Source of the DNA: Alkalibacterium olivapovliticus
GTDB taxonomy: Bacteria > Bacillota > Bacilli > Lactobacillales > Carnobacteriaceae_A
Direction: 5' to 3'
NCBI RefSeq assembly: GCF_003003275.1
Contig: NZ_PVTO01000018.1
Span: 1-53,827, forward strand
Length of the DNA stretch: 53,827 nucleotides
Shown here: positions 17,533 through 26,301 of the stretch, piece by piece
How the letters are laid out: every line of letters begins with the position of its first letter
Position numbering within the stretch: the stretch's first letter is position 1
Translations under genes and position numbers: made by a program
The notes under the pieces: model-generated
What the model saw: only the letters and a program-made list of their open reading frames with translations
What the model was told of the DNA's origin: nothing
The model's database searches: none

Positions 17533-18222
17533 ATGAATAGAGTGCTTGAGTATCTAGAAACTATTGCACCAAATGTCGTGGACATCCCTGATCGCATCCT
17601 GGAAAGTACCTGGCAGACGATTTATATGACCTTGATTGCGGCATTGATAGCCGGAACAATCGGCATTGCAATTGGCGTTATTTTAGTCGTCACCAATAAG
17701 AGGGGCATCCTGGAAAAACTCAAACTTTATAACAAGCTGGAACAGGTCATCAACACAAGCCGTTCTGTTCCATTTATTATCATGATGGCTCTGCTGGCAC
17801 CCATTACACGCTCAATTGTAGGGACAACGATTGGAACGACTGCAGCACTAGTGCCGTTGATTGCCGGGATCATCCCTTTTTATTCACGACAGGTTGAAAA
17901 TGCCCTGCTCGAGGTCGACCCTGGCATTGTGGAAGCTGCACAGTCTATGGGATCCTCACCACTGGAGATTATCTTCGGTGTTTATTTAAAGGAAGGATTA
18001 CCTTCACTTGTCCGTGTATCGGCAGTTTCCATTATCAATCTGATTGGCCTCACTACGATGGCAGGTGTCGTTGGCGGTGGAGGTTTAGGGGATCTAGCCA
18101 TTGCTAGAGGGTACAACCGCTATCAGATGGACATTACCATCGTTTCGACTCTTCTTATCATGCTGATTGTTTTTGTCACTCAGTGGATAGGCCGAGTCTT
18201 GATCAGAAAAACATCACACTAA
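17533..18222 (+). CDS. metI: Methionine ABC importer permease
   Basis: Membrane permease of 229 aa with five predicted helices, as in E. coli MetI. The coupling-helix EAA motif is EAAQSMGSSPLEIIFGVYL (about residue 135-155), followed by the glycine-rich GVVGGGGLGDLAIARGY. It sits 28 bp after metN behind AAAGGAGAAGA. It forms the MetN2I2 complex with metN; substrate comes from the lipoprotein MetQ encoded next. Confidence 0.95.
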   Translation: MNRVLEYLETIAPNVVDIPDRILESTWQTIYMTLIAALIAGTIGIAIGVILVVTNKRGILEKLKLYNKLEQVINTSRSVPFIIMMALLAPITRSIVGTTIGTTAALVPLIAGIIPFYSRQVENALLEVDPGIVEAAQSMGSSPLEIIFGVYLKEGLPSLVRVSAVSIINLIGLTTMAGVVGGGGLGDLAIARGYNRYQMDITIVSTLLIMLIVFVTQWIGRVLIRKTSH

Positions 18223-18261
18223 TCAACTAGATTAAAATACAAACAAAAAGGAGAAATTAAA

Positions 18262-19059
18262 ATGAAAAAGGGATTATTGGCACTGCTTAGTATTATATTT
18301 ATTGGGGTATTAGCTGCTTGTGGAAATGATGGAGAAACTGTCCGATTAGGTGTCGTTGGAGAAAACAATGAAGTATGGGAGAATGTACGTGACCGGCTGG
18401 CTGAGGAAGATATTATTCTGGAACTCGTTTCATTTTCTGACTATCAGACACCTAACGTTGCCCTAGCTGATGGAGACATTGAACTAAATGCCTTCCAGAC
18501 TGTTATTTTTCTGGAAGACTTCAATACAGATACGGGAAATGATTTAACCCCCATTGGTGATACGACTTTAAATCCTTTGGGCATTTATTCCGAGCAGGTA
18601 GAGGATGTGGCAGATATTCAGGAAGGCGATACGATTGTGATCCCTAATGACGCATCAAATGAAGGACGCGCATTGATCCTGCTTCAGTCTGCCGGTCTGA
18701 TCGAAGTCGCTCCTGAGGCTGGTAACTATCCTCTAGTCGATGATGTAACGGCTAATCCGCTGAACTTAAATCTTGTAACAGTGGCCGGAAATCAGACAGC
18801 CCGTTCACTTACAGATGCAGCTGCAGGCGTCATCAATGTAGGTATGGCAGTAGATGCCGGATTCATACCGTCTCAAGATGCTATATTCCTTGAGCCAGTA
18901 GACGAAGAGTCAGAGCCTTATACAAATGCCATCGTTGTCCGTTCAGAAGATGTAGACAATGACGTATACCAGCGTATTGTTGAAGTCTATCAAACAGATG
19001 AAACGGCTGAACTAATTAGAGAAACGACTCAGAACTCGTCTATTCCTGTCTGGGAATAA
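18262..19059 (+). CDS. metQ: Methionine-binding lipoprotein
   Basis: Secreted lipoprotein of 265 aa (NlpA/MetQ family). The signal peptide ends in the lipobox LAAC near residue 20. Family features: VRLGVVGENNEVWENV at the start, the segment VALADGDIELNAFQ, where MetQ proteins line the ligand site, and IPNDASNEGRALILLQSAGLI. The mature protein is unusually acidic, as are other lipoproteins in this window, which suits high-salt or alkaline surroundings. It is the last gene of the T-box-controlled operon; a strong terminator follows. Confidence 0.95.
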   Translation: MKKGLLALLSIIFIGVLAACGNDGETVRLGVVGENNEVWENVRDRLAEEDIILELVSFSDYQTPNVALADGDIELNAFQTVIFLEDFNTDTGNDLTPIGDTTLNPLGIYSEQVEDVADIQEGDTIVIPNDASNEGRALILLQSAGLIEVAPEAGNYPLVDDVTANPLNLNLVTVAGNQTARSLTDAAAGVINVGMAVDAGFIPSQDAIFLEPVDEESEPYTNAIVVRSEDVDNDVYQRIVEVYQTDETAELIRETTQNSSIPVWE

Positions 19060-19078
19060 AGAAAATCATCCAAAAAAT

Positions 19079-19125
19079 AATAACCGATTCAGCTTCTCGT
19101 AAACCAAAGCTGAATCGGTTATTTT
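19079..19125. terminator. Bidirectional terminator, metQ / phnE
   Basis: Perfect 17-bp arms 19079-19095 and 19107-19123 (AATAACCGATTCAGCTT), T/A-flanked on both sides; serves convergent metQ and the first phn operon. Confidence 0.92.
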
Positions 19126-19138
19126 GTTTGCACCTTTA

Positions 19139-19951
19139 TTACCCGTTAACCAGTTTTCCACGTAATTTATTAGAGAAAATTTCCACTGCTAGAATCAATA
19201 TAACCAGTCCAATCAGGATCGATCCGACTTCATTCCAGCGGTAAGCACGCATGGCAAAAATCAATGGTGCTCCTATACCACCGGCTCCAACCAACCCTAA
19301 AATGGTTGCGTCCCGCAGATTCATATCGTAACGGTAAATCGTGACAGATAAGAAATTCGAGAACAGTTGAGGCATAATGCCGTAACGGATCTTCTCGTAA
19401 GTCGTGCACCCCATAGAGGTCATCGCTTCAAGAATGCCACGATCAAGGTTCTCAATCACATCGACATATAAACGGGAAATCATCCCGATAGATGTCAGCG
19501 ACATCGTCAGCACCCCAGCATATGGCCCAGGTCCTGTTACACGAATGAACATCAGCCCGTACACTAAAGAAGGAATGGTTCTGATAAAGATAACCACCAG
19601 ACGTGTGATAAAGGCTACTGGCCTGGACACTACACTTGGTGACATCAGAAACGAAATGGGTATGGCCAGAAATGAGCCGAATATCGTTCCTAAAAAGGCA
19701 ATAGCGATCGTTTCAAACAGCAGATACGGTACGCCTCCCCCAGATGTGAAATCAAACAAAAATTCAAGATCCGGCGTCAGTATGCCCCGAACGATATTGG
19801 AAGCAATATCCAGCCCCCGCTGACTGAACCCAGTGATATTGACCCCTAAAATAGACCATACCAAAAGAGCAGTCAAGATAACGCCAATCGTTGTTAAATA
19901 CAGCTTGCGGTTAGGTGCTTTTTCTAATTGCAGTTGAACCGATTTATTCAT
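19139..19951 (-). CDS. phnE: PhnE-type ABC permease (system 1, second)
   Basis: Membrane permease of 270 aa of the PhnE family (phosphonate/phosphite/phosphate-ester import). Six helices are visible. The coupling motif is EAMTSMGCTTYEKIRYGIMPQ (about 180-200), and the C-terminal LVGAGGIGAPLIFAMR is typical of the family. AAAGGAGCAG precedes ATG 19951. It lies 16 bp after the other phnE of the same operon; two permease genes per system are normal in Firmicutes. It is the last gene of phnD-phnC-phnE-phnE. No C-P lyase, phosphonatase or phosphite dehydrogenase gene is present in the window, so the substrate is open. Confidence 0.88.
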   Translation of the reverse strand: MNKSVQLQLEKAPNRKLYLTTIGVILTALLVWSILGVNITGFSQRGLDIASNIVRGILTPDLEFLFDFTSGGGVPYLLFETIAIAFLGTIFGSFLAIPISFLMSPSVVSRPVAFITRLVVIFIRTIPSLVYGLMFIRVTGPGPYAGVLTMSLTSIGMISRLYVDVIENLDRGILEAMTSMGCTTYEKIRYGIMPQLFSNFLSVTIYRYDMNLRDATILGLVGAGGIGAPLIFAMRAYRWNEVGSILIGLVILILAVEIFSNKLRGKLVNG

Positions 19952-19967
19952 GTTTATCTGCTCCTTT

Positions 19968-20795
19968 CTATGTCAATTTCATTCGGAAATATTCACTGAT
20001 GCGTTCGATCACAAAAACAACAAGCATAAGAATCAGGAGAACCATTCCGACGCTCGGATAATCTCTCCATCCCAGTCTTTCATCAAGGAGAAGGCCAACT
20101 CCCCCAGCCCCAACGTATCCTAAGATGGCAGCATAACGAATGTTCCCTTCAAATGCATACAGAGAAACTGACAGATAAGTGGGTAGGATATCTGGAATAA
20201 TAGCATAACGGAACGCTTCAACTTTAGACAACCCCATTGATTCATGGGCTTCAAATGCTCCCATATCAACACTCTCAATATGTTCATACATCAGTTTCCC
20301 AATATAAGATAAGGTGAACAGGAAGATGGCAACAGTCCCTGCCATTGTTCCCAGCCCGAAGATAAAAGTGGCGATCAGCGCTGAGACCAGTGTAGGCAGT
20401 GTTCTCAAGATACTCAAGGCCAGTTTGAAAAAGCCATTTAAAAGTGAATTGCTGATAATATTGCTTGATGATAACAGTGCAAAAGGAATAGCCAGAAGCG
20501 CGCCCGTAATCGATCCTAGAAGAGACATTTGAATCGTATCAAACAGAGGTCCCCAGATGTTACCTAAGAAATTAAGGTTTGGAGGGAACATATCAAACAG
20601 GATAACAATGAACTGGTTTCCGCGTGCAGGAATGACAGACAAATCTACTCCTGTGACTTCCCAGGATACGACTGTAAGAATCAGGACAACCAGCAGAATC
20701 AGAGGTGTTCGTGACGCACGTTTTTTTACTTCTTTTCCATTCGATAAGGTATACGTTTTAGGCTTAAAAATCTTATCATAAAAAGTCTCGTTCAT
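19968..20795 (-). CDS. phnE: PhnE-type ABC permease (system 1, first)
   Basis: Membrane permease of 275 aa. The start is the ATG at 20795, which has AAGGAGGGG seven bases before it; the reading frame stays open to 20855 but that would overlap phnC. A cytoplasmic N-terminal extension with KKRASRTP precedes the first helix. Coupling motif EAHESMGLSKVEAFRYAIIPDI; family ending LGYVGAGGVGLLLDERLGWRDY. It pairs with the permease encoded next to make the heterodimeric channel of the first PhnDCE-type importer. Confidence 0.88.
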   Translation of the reverse strand: MNETFYDKIFKPKTYTLSNGKEVKKRASRTPLILLVVLILTVVSWEVTGVDLSVIPARGNQFIVILFDMFPPNLNFLGNIWGPLFDTIQMSLLGSITGALLAIPFALLSSSNIISNSLLNGFFKLALSILRTLPTLVSALIATFIFGLGTMAGTVAIFLFTLSYIGKLMYEHIESVDMGAFEAHESMGLSKVEAFRYAIIPDILPTYLSVSLYAFEGNIRYAAILGYVGAGGVGLLLDERLGWRDYPSVGMVLLILMLVVFVIERISEYFRMKLT

Positions 20796-20808
20796 AGTGG
20801 TCCCCTCC

Positions 20809-21588
20809 TTAAATATCTGCTTCTTCCGGATCGTCAGCTTTAGGAATGTTTTCAACGCTGCCGTAAATCTGATTTAAAACCTCTTGCGAGACTTCTTCAG
20901 ATTTCCCGTCGTAGACAATTTCGCCCTGGCGAATACCGATTACACGGTCTGCATATTCCAGTGCCAGTTCGACGTGGTGAATATTGATTAATATAGACAT
21001 GTTTGTTTCTTTGTTTATTTTTTTGAAGTCATCCATAACGACTTTTGCGGTAACCGGGTCAAGTGATGCAACTGGTTCATCTGCCAGAATGATATCTGGA
21101 TGTTGAGCGATTGTACGTGCCAGCGCAACACGCTGCTGCTGTCCACCGGATAACTGATCCACACGGTTATAGGCTTTGTCTAGAATACCGACTTTATCCA
21201 GTGCTTCAAGGGCATCAACTTTTTTCTCTTGAGGGAACAGCCCCAGGCCCTTTCTCCACCAGGCCAGATCCGGCACAGTTGAAATCAGGACATTGTTGAT
21301 CACAGATGTACGTGTGACCAGGTTGAACGACTGAAAGATCATTCCAATCTTGCGACGGAACGAACGGACCTGTTTGCCTCTTAATTTGCCGACATCAACT
21401 CCGTTGACCATCAATGTTCCTTCATTGATATCGTGCATTCGGTTGATGCAGCGGATCAATGTCGACTTACCCGCTCCGGATAAACCGATGATCGCTACAA
21501 ACTCACCTTGATCGATCGTCAAGTTGATATTCTTTAAGGCAGTGACCCCGTTCGGATACGTTTTGTTAACATCTTTGAATTCTATCAT
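20809..21588 (-). CDS. phnC: PhnC-type ABC ATPase (system 1)
   Basis: ATPase of 259 aa driving the first PhnDCE importer. Walker A GLSGAGKST, Q-loop IFQSFNLV, signature LSGGQQQR, Walker B IILADEPVASLDP (the PVASLDP form is typical of PhnC) and a His in INIHHVELA. It is separated from phnD by a hairpin with a T-run that probably lowers downstream expression relative to the binding protein. The ATG at 21588 has a weak, distant Shine-Dalgarno. Confidence 0.92.
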   Translation of the reverse strand: MIEFKDVNKTYPNGVTALKNINLTIDQGEFVAIIGLSGAGKSTLIRCINRMHDINEGTLMVNGVDVGKLRGKQVRSFRRKIGMIFQSFNLVTRTSVINNVLISTVPDLAWWRKGLGLFPQEKKVDALEALDKVGILDKAYNRVDQLSGGQQQRVALARTIAQHPDIILADEPVASLDPVTAKVVMDDFKKINKETNMSILINIHHVELALEYADRVIGIRQGEIVYDGKSEEVSQEVLNQIYGSVENIPKADDPEEADI

Positions 21589-21616
21589 AGTCGCTTGGTT
21601 CCTCTCTGGAAATAGT

Positions 21617-21650
21617 CAAAAAGAAAGCCAGGAGAGGGCGCTCCCAGCTT
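21617..21650 (-). terminator. Attenuating hairpin between phnD and phnC
   Basis: AAGCTGGGAG pairs with CTCTCCTGGCTT (one bulge, wobbles), followed by TTTCTTTTT on the minus strand. Its position behind the binding-protein gene suggests partial termination, which would keep PhnD in excess over the channel (inference). Confidence 0.55.
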
Positions 21651-21675
21651 GTCTTTTCTATTGTCTAATTCTTTA

Positions 21676-22755
21676 TTAGTCTGTTAAGTCACGTAGAATT
21701 TGCTGTGCTTCTCGCTCTACGTTATAATCTTCACTTGTTGCAGGTTCATATCCTTCGTGTGAGTAAATATCGATAACTTCTCGACCTTCTTCTGTTCCAG
21801 CAATATTAATAAATGCCTGCTGTAGTGCTTCTTTTAAATCATCATCCATAATCTCTGAAGTTGAGCTCACACTGATTGTGTCATTGTATATACCAGGTGT
21901 AACTCCGACAACATCTGTTTCTTCCCAGATATCGCCATCACGGCCGTAGTCGCCTTCCCAAAGCTCAGCATAGTCACGACGAGCATCTGCATACACAACG
22001 ACCAAGTCTACTTCTTCTGCAGCTAATCTCACGAATGAAGTCGCATATGAGTCAGCTTGAACGATTTGGTTCAAGTCAGTTAATGACTGGTCAAAGTTTT
22101 CCTGTAACCAGATTGTTGGGTAAATGTATCCAGCTGATGAAGATGAATTCATCACACTCCATGAAGCGGAATTGACATCTTCCCAAGTTAATTCTTCACC
22201 GTTATTAACTTTTTCTGCTAACTCTCTACCTGTTTCAGATGGTCCGGCAATTAAAAGCGAACGGTAATACGTAACCTGTTCATCAGTTGGTTCTGTTGGT
22301 TTGTTTTCATTCCAGTCTACTGGATCTTCAGAATCATTGTTAAGACCAGCACGTGTTGACGTTAAAATAACTTCTGCTCCATCATCATATAAGACATATG
22401 TTCCACCTGGAAGGAAACCAACGTCTAAAGTACCAGCTGACATCGCTTCTCCAACAGCTTCATAACTTGTTCCTACTGACAGATCCACCTCTGCTACATC
22501 ATAACCATGTTCAGCAAGTTCGTCTTTTAATAAATCTTCTAAAGGTCCAGTTGCTATAGTAATTTCTTCCGGGTCACGAGATGGAACAAAACCAACTGAT
22601 AACTCTTCGATTTCGATCATTTCGCCTTCTGCCGCTCCGTTATCGTCAGTACCTGTGTCTGTATCTTCTGCGGTATCATCACCGTTTCCACAGGCACCTA
22701 GTACCAATACAGATGTTAAAGCAATTCCTAAACCCTTAAACCATTTTTTAGACAA
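21676..22755 (-). CDS. phnD: PhnD-type substrate-binding lipoprotein (system 1)
   Basis: Secreted lipoprotein of 359 aa with lipobox LGAC near residue 22, PhnD/phosphonate-binding family (PBP type 2). I start it at TTG 22755, which has GGGAGG seven bases before it; the longer frame upstream contains no such site. LSVGFVPSRDPEEI opens the mature domain, and the anion-binding helix start is SSSSAGYIYPTIWL, a variant of the usual S-T-S-G-Y. The protein is very acidic. It heads the operon phnD-phnC-phnE-phnE. Ligand (phosphonate, phosphite, hypophosphite or another phosphoryl compound) not decidable here. Confidence 0.88.
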   Translation of the reverse strand: MSKKWFKGLGIALTSVLVLGACGNGDDTAEDTDTGTDDNGAAEGEMIEIEELSVGFVPSRDPEEITIATGPLEDLLKDELAEHGYDVAEVDLSVGTSYEAVGEAMSAGTLDVGFLPGGTYVLYDDGAEVILTSTRAGLNNDSEDPVDWNENKPTEPTDEQVTYYRSLLIAGPSETGRELAEKVNNGEELTWEDVNSASWSVMNSSSSAGYIYPTIWLQENFDQSLTDLNQIVQADSYATSFVRLAAEEVDLVVVYADARRDYAELWEGDYGRDGDIWEETDVVGVTPGIYNDTISVSSTSEIMDDDLKEALQQAFINIAGTEEGREVIDIYSHEGYEPATSEDYNVEREAQQILRDLTD

Positions 22756-22988
22756 AATAATTCCTCCCGATTCTATGTTGCACGCCAACGTGCTAAATAT
22801 GTACGATCATCGCACATTTCGATAGTAACATTCGTGAATAGAAAAGTCTACACCTTTTTTCTAGTTAAAACTCAGTTTAGTTTGCTAAAAAACGAACAAT
22901 CTAGGTGTCGCACCACTCCTCGTCTGTTCTCTAGTAAAAGTATACCGGCAATCCGACGCCAGCTCCACCCTTTTTTTGTAAAATTCCT

Positions 22989-23010
22989 GTAAATGTGACT
23001 AAACATTTAC
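22989..23010. promoter_or_regulatory. Dyad upstream of mscL
   Basis: GTAAATGT-GACTAA-ACATTTAC, perfect 8-bp arms, followed by six T on the plus strand. It lies about 65 bp before mscL, overlapping a plausible -35 (TTTACT) and 18 bp before a -10 (TAAGAT). It could be an operator or a weak terminator. Confidence 0.4.
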
Positions 23011-23077
23011 TTTTTTCCATTAAATATTGTAAGATAGAGTGAGTTCTTATCATTTCTCAGAGAAAGGAAGGTCTATC

Positions 23078-23479
23078 ATGCTTAAAGAATTTAGAACATT
23101 TTTAATGCGAGGCAATGTAATCGAGCTAGCAGTCGGAATCGTCATGGGGGCTGCATTTACTGCGATCGTTTCCGCTTTAGTGGACAACATCATTACTCCC
23201 ATCATCGCAGCTGTCACTGGAAACGCGAGTGTAGATGCTTTGTCTGTTCAAATCGGAGCTGCCCAAATCGAATACGGGTTGTTTCTGCAAGCCATCATCG
23301 ATTTTGTCCTGATTGCGCTCGTCCTGTTTCTAATGATCCGCTTCATTAACAAGCTCTCCAGAAAAGAAGAAATGGAAGAGGAAGTGGAGGTCGAAGCCCC
23401 TACTGCTGAACACTATTTAGAAGAAATCCGAGATTTACTGGCCGAACGTCAGTCGGATTCTACACGTCACCCAGATTAG
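23078..23479 (+). CDS. mscL: Large-conductance mechanosensitive channel
   Basis: Membrane channel of 133 aa that opens on extreme membrane tension and releases solutes on hypo-osmotic shock. The N-terminal amphipathic helix plus TM1 (FLMRGNVIELAVGIVMGAAF), a periplasm-like loop, TM2 (LQAIIDFVLIALVLFLMIRF) and an acidic C-terminal helical bundle (about 100-125) match the family. I start at ATG 23078 behind AAGGAAGG rather than at the frame's earlier ATG (23039). It sits alone between the two phn systems. With the MscS channel at the right end, it points to life under changing salinity. Confidence 0.95.
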   Translation: MLKEFRTFLMRGNVIELAVGIVMGAAFTAIVSALVDNIITPIIAAVTGNASVDALSVQIGAAQIEYGLFLQAIIDFVLIALVLFLMIRFINKLSRKEEMEEEVEVEAPTAEHYLEEIRDLLAERQSDSTRHPD

Positions 23480-23481
23480 TA

Positions 23482-23521
23482 AAAAAAGGTCTCATGGCTA
23501 TGACAGCATGAGACCTTTTTT
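23482..23521. terminator. Bidirectional terminator, mscL / phnE
   Basis: Perfect 15-bp arms (23482-23496 and 23507-23521, AAAAAAGGTCTCATG), with U-runs in both directions; serves convergent mscL and the second phn operon, overlapping the last codon of phnE. Confidence 0.9.
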
Positions 23522-24323
23522 AAACAAGTTTGGTTCTTATTTTTCCACTTAATTGATCAATAACCACGACGAACACGATTACAATAATTAGAATGACTCC
23601 GACTTCTTCCCAGTGCCGCTGCTGCTGAGACAGAATCAGAGGGACACCGATTCCTCCTGCACCGACTAAACCTAATATAGTCGAGGCCCGTACATCAATT
23701 TCAAAACGGAACAGCGAGATCGACAAGAATTGAGGTAGAATCTGCGGTAAAATACCATACCAGAAGGCCTGAAGTCTGTTGCCCCCGCTGGCTTTGATGG
23801 CGTCGACCGGTGCTCGATCAATTGACTCGATGCTTTCTGCATAAAGCTTTCCGATCATGCCTATCGAGTTAATACTGATGGCCAGAACGCCTGCAAAAGA
23901 TCCTGGACCGACTGCAGCGACAAAAAAAACACCAAATAACAGTTCCGGGATCGATCGGATTGCATTTAAAATGACTTTGCCCACGTAACTGACCTTACCC
24001 CCACTATTTTTCGCCGAGAAGACTGCTAAAGGCAGAGCAAACAAGGAAGCCGCAATCCCTCCTGCATAAGCGATGGCAACCGTTTCAAGCATGAGTAGGC
24101 TGTTTTCAACAAATGAGCTCCAATATGTCGGGTCAATAATCGGGACAATGAACAGGCGATACAAAATAGTCAACGGAGATGACTGAGAAGATGCAATCGT
24201 AAAATCCTGAGACCATAGACTAAATGCATATAAAAGCACCAGACTCGTCACTATAAGCGTTATAATCGTCTTCTGCTTTACTGAACGCTGCGAGCGCAAT
24301 GAGATTTTCTTCTGATTGTTCAC
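23520..24323 (-). CDS. phnE: PhnE-type ABC permease (system 2, second)
   Basis: Membrane permease of 267 aa. Basic N-terminus (KKISLRSQRSVKQK), then six helices. Coupling motif DAIKASGGNRLQAFWYGILPQI; ending GLVGAGGIGVPLILSQQQRHWEEV. It starts at GTG 24323 in a GTGA overlap with the stop of the preceding permease, so the two are made in equal amounts. It is paralogous to the permease at 19139-19951 but clearly diverged, so this is not a recent duplication. Confidence 0.87.
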   Translation of the reverse strand: MNNQKKISLRSQRSVKQKTIITLIVTSLVLLYAFSLWSQDFTIASSQSSPLTILYRLFIVPIIDPTYWSSFVENSLLMLETVAIAYAGGIAASLFALPLAVFSAKNSGGKVSYVGKVILNAIRSIPELLFGVFFVAAVGPGSFAGVLAISINSIGMIGKLYAESIESIDRAPVDAIKASGGNRLQAFWYGILPQILPQFLSISLFRFEIDVRASTILGLVGAGGIGVPLILSQQQRHWEEVGVILIIVIVFVVVIDQLSGKIRTKLV

Positions 24324-25126
24324 ACTAATTTACTCCTTACCGTCTGACTGATATAGTCGATCAGGCTGATCATAAAAAATAGCACTAATATGATTAAGCC
24401 AAGCCGGTCGTATCGAAATAAACTCATCTGCCGTCTGATCAATTGACCGATTCCTCCTGCGCCAACAAATCCCAGTACAACAGAGGCCTTCAAATTGATT
24501 TCCAGAACATATAAGATATGCGACAGGTACACAGGCGTTATTTGGGGCAATACACCGTAGCGAATAACTTGAGGTGTATTGCCTCCCATAGCTTTGATGG
24601 CCTGTATCGGTCGTTCGTCAATTGATTCAACGGACTCACTCGTCAGCTTGATCAGTATGGCAGTGGAATAAATCATCAAGGCTAAGATGCCAGATACGGA
24701 TCCTAACCCGACAACCGCAACCATCAACACCACCATGATGATATTGGGGACTGAACGGATAATGGTTAGGACAAACCGGACACTTCCATATGACAACGGG
24801 TGACGATTTAAAGTCGAGGATGAAAAAAAGAGCAGCGGAAAGGCTAACAGTGCAGCCAATGTTGTGCTGATCAGTGCAATATTGAACGTTTCAATGAGTT
24901 GGCTGAGCGCTGTTGAAAAATAGCCAAAGTCCGGTGGAAAAAAATCTTCCGTTATCATTCTATATAATATGGGGAATGTGCCCAGGATTCTTGCAAATGA
25001 TGCATTCGTCTGTCTTATCGCCAGGTAATATAATCCACTAACTAAGGCAACGATAACGCTCATTCTAATATAGAAAGAAGGGTGATGCAGACTGACTTTT
25101 TCAGACGATTTCACCTGCTTTTTCAT
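24320..25126 (-). CDS. phnE: PhnE-type ABC permease (system 2, first)
   Basis: Membrane permease of 268 aa; coupling motif QAIKAMGGNTPQVIRYGVLPQI and the family ending GFVGAGGIGQLIRRQM. It begins two bases after the phnC stop and overlaps the next permease by four, a tight translational unit. It forms the second heterodimeric channel with the gene below it. Confidence 0.87.
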   Translation of the reverse strand: MKKQVKSSEKVSLHHPSFYIRMSVIVALVSGLYYLAIRQTNASFARILGTFPILYRMITEDFFPPDFGYFSTALSQLIETFNIALISTTLAALLAFPLLFFSSSTLNRHPLSYGSVRFVLTIIRSVPNIIMVVLMVAVVGLGSVSGILALMIYSTAILIKLTSESVESIDERPIQAIKAMGGNTPQVIRYGVLPQITPVYLSHILYVLEINLKASVVLGFVGAGGIGQLIRRQMSLFRYDRLGLIILVLFFMISLIDYISQTVRSKLV

Positions 25127-25128
25127 GA

Positions 25129-25893
25129 CTAGTCCCCCCTCTTTTCTTCTTCCCGAATAGGTCTGCCGTAAATTTCTTCAAATGTTTTTTCTGTTACTTC
25201 TGCGATTGGTCCGTCAAAGACAATTTCCCCTTCACGCATGCCAATGATGCGGTCAGCATATTCCATTGCCAGATCGATAAAGTGCAGGTTCACGATTGTC
25301 GTTAATCCGTCTTCTTTACTCACCCGTTTGAGGTCTCGCATGACCTGGTGTGACGTTGGCGGATCTAGCGACGCGACCGGTTCATCGGCCAGAATGATTT
25401 TAGGTTGCTGCGTCAAAACACGTGCAATACTGACACGCTGCTGCTGACCGCCGCTGAGCTGGTCAGAGCGAACGTAGGCTTTCTCGTCGATCCCGATCCG
25501 TTTTAAATTTTTCATTGCCAGCTGAAGATCCTCTTGAGGAAAGCGACTGATCAGACTGTTAAACGTAGACGTATGACCGAGTCTTCCGACCATCACATTT
25601 CGTAAAACAGACATGCGTTTGACCAGATTATAATCCTGAAAAATGATGCCAATTTGAGTTCTTAACTGTCTTAATTTCGATTCTTTTAACTGGGAGACGA
25701 TCTGATTATCAACAATCACTTCTCCACCCGTCGGCACGACCATGCGATTAATACACTTCATCAGCGTAGACTTTCCTGCACCGGACATGCCCACGATGAC
25801 GACAAATTCGCCTTTTTCTATTGTCAGATCAATATTTTTGAGGGCTTCCACTCGATTAGGATAGATCAAGGAAACATCTTTAAATTCAATCAC
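25129..25893 (-). CDS. phnC: PhnC-type ABC ATPase (system 2)
   Basis: ATPase of 254 aa: Walker A GMSGAGKST, Q-loop IFQDYNLV, signature LSGGQQQR, Walker B IILADEPVASLDP and His in VNLHFIDLA. It starts with GTG at 25893 behind GAGGAAC. It is the first gene of the unit phnC-phnE-phnE, which unlike system 1 has no adjacent binding-protein gene. The likely partner is the PhnD-like lipoprotein at 27533-28438. Confidence 0.92.
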   Translation of the reverse strand: MIEFKDVSLIYPNRVEALKNIDLTIEKGEFVVIVGMSGAGKSTLMKCINRMVVPTGGEVIVDNQIVSQLKESKLRQLRTQIGIIFQDYNLVKRMSVLRNVMVGRLGHTSTFNSLISRFPQEDLQLAMKNLKRIGIDEKAYVRSDQLSGGQQQRVSIARVLTQQPKIILADEPVASLDPPTSHQVMRDLKRVSKEDGLTTIVNLHFIDLAMEYADRIIGMREGEIVFDGPIAEVTEKTFEEIYGRPIREEEKRGD

Positions 25894-26060
25894 GCTTTGT
25901 TCCTCTTTCCTTAATAATGTCTAGGTCTACTTCGTCTTTAATCAGTATACTATTTTTTTCGTTCTATTTCGATTGTTCTCAGTTTTTCCCAACGCCCGAT
26001 GAAGAAAATAATAATTTTCTCATGTTGTAATCGCTTGCGTACTTTTGGATTAGACTGTTG

Positions 26061-26210
26061 TATAATAGAAAGGTAGAGTACTATTTTAAACATCGGCTCA
26101 TATGCAGCCCAATAAATAAGTTACTTAAACATTCTGATGGATGTCAGACGATTTCATATACGATCGTCTAACGCATATGAAAGGATGAGGCCATGTGCCT
26201 CATCCTTTTT
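26061..26210 (+). ncRNA. Candidate structured small RNA with terminator
   Basis: A -10 TATAAT (26061-26066; -35 poor, TTGCGT 20 bp upstream) precedes about 140 non-coding bases. They hold hairpin 1 (GGCT 26095-26098 with AGCC 26106-26109), hairpin 2 (AGACGAT 26146-26152 with ATCGTCT 26163-26169) and a strong terminator (AAAGGATGAGG 26180-26190 with 26198-26208, then U-run). The 7-nt loop of hairpin 1 (CATATGC, 26099-26105) is perfectly complementary to GCATATG at 26173-26179, which would make a pseudoknot. No coding frame, and no known RNA family recognised. The next gene starts 566 bp further with its own promoter, so a free-standing RNA is more likely than a leader. Confidence 0.45.
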
Positions 26211-26301
26211 CTATAGAGAAAGTTCCTTCGTCATTTGATACTGAGGCCGTATTGTCTGGCTTAACCTCCAATTTACTTGTTAGTCTGAATACGTTTTGCT
26301 T

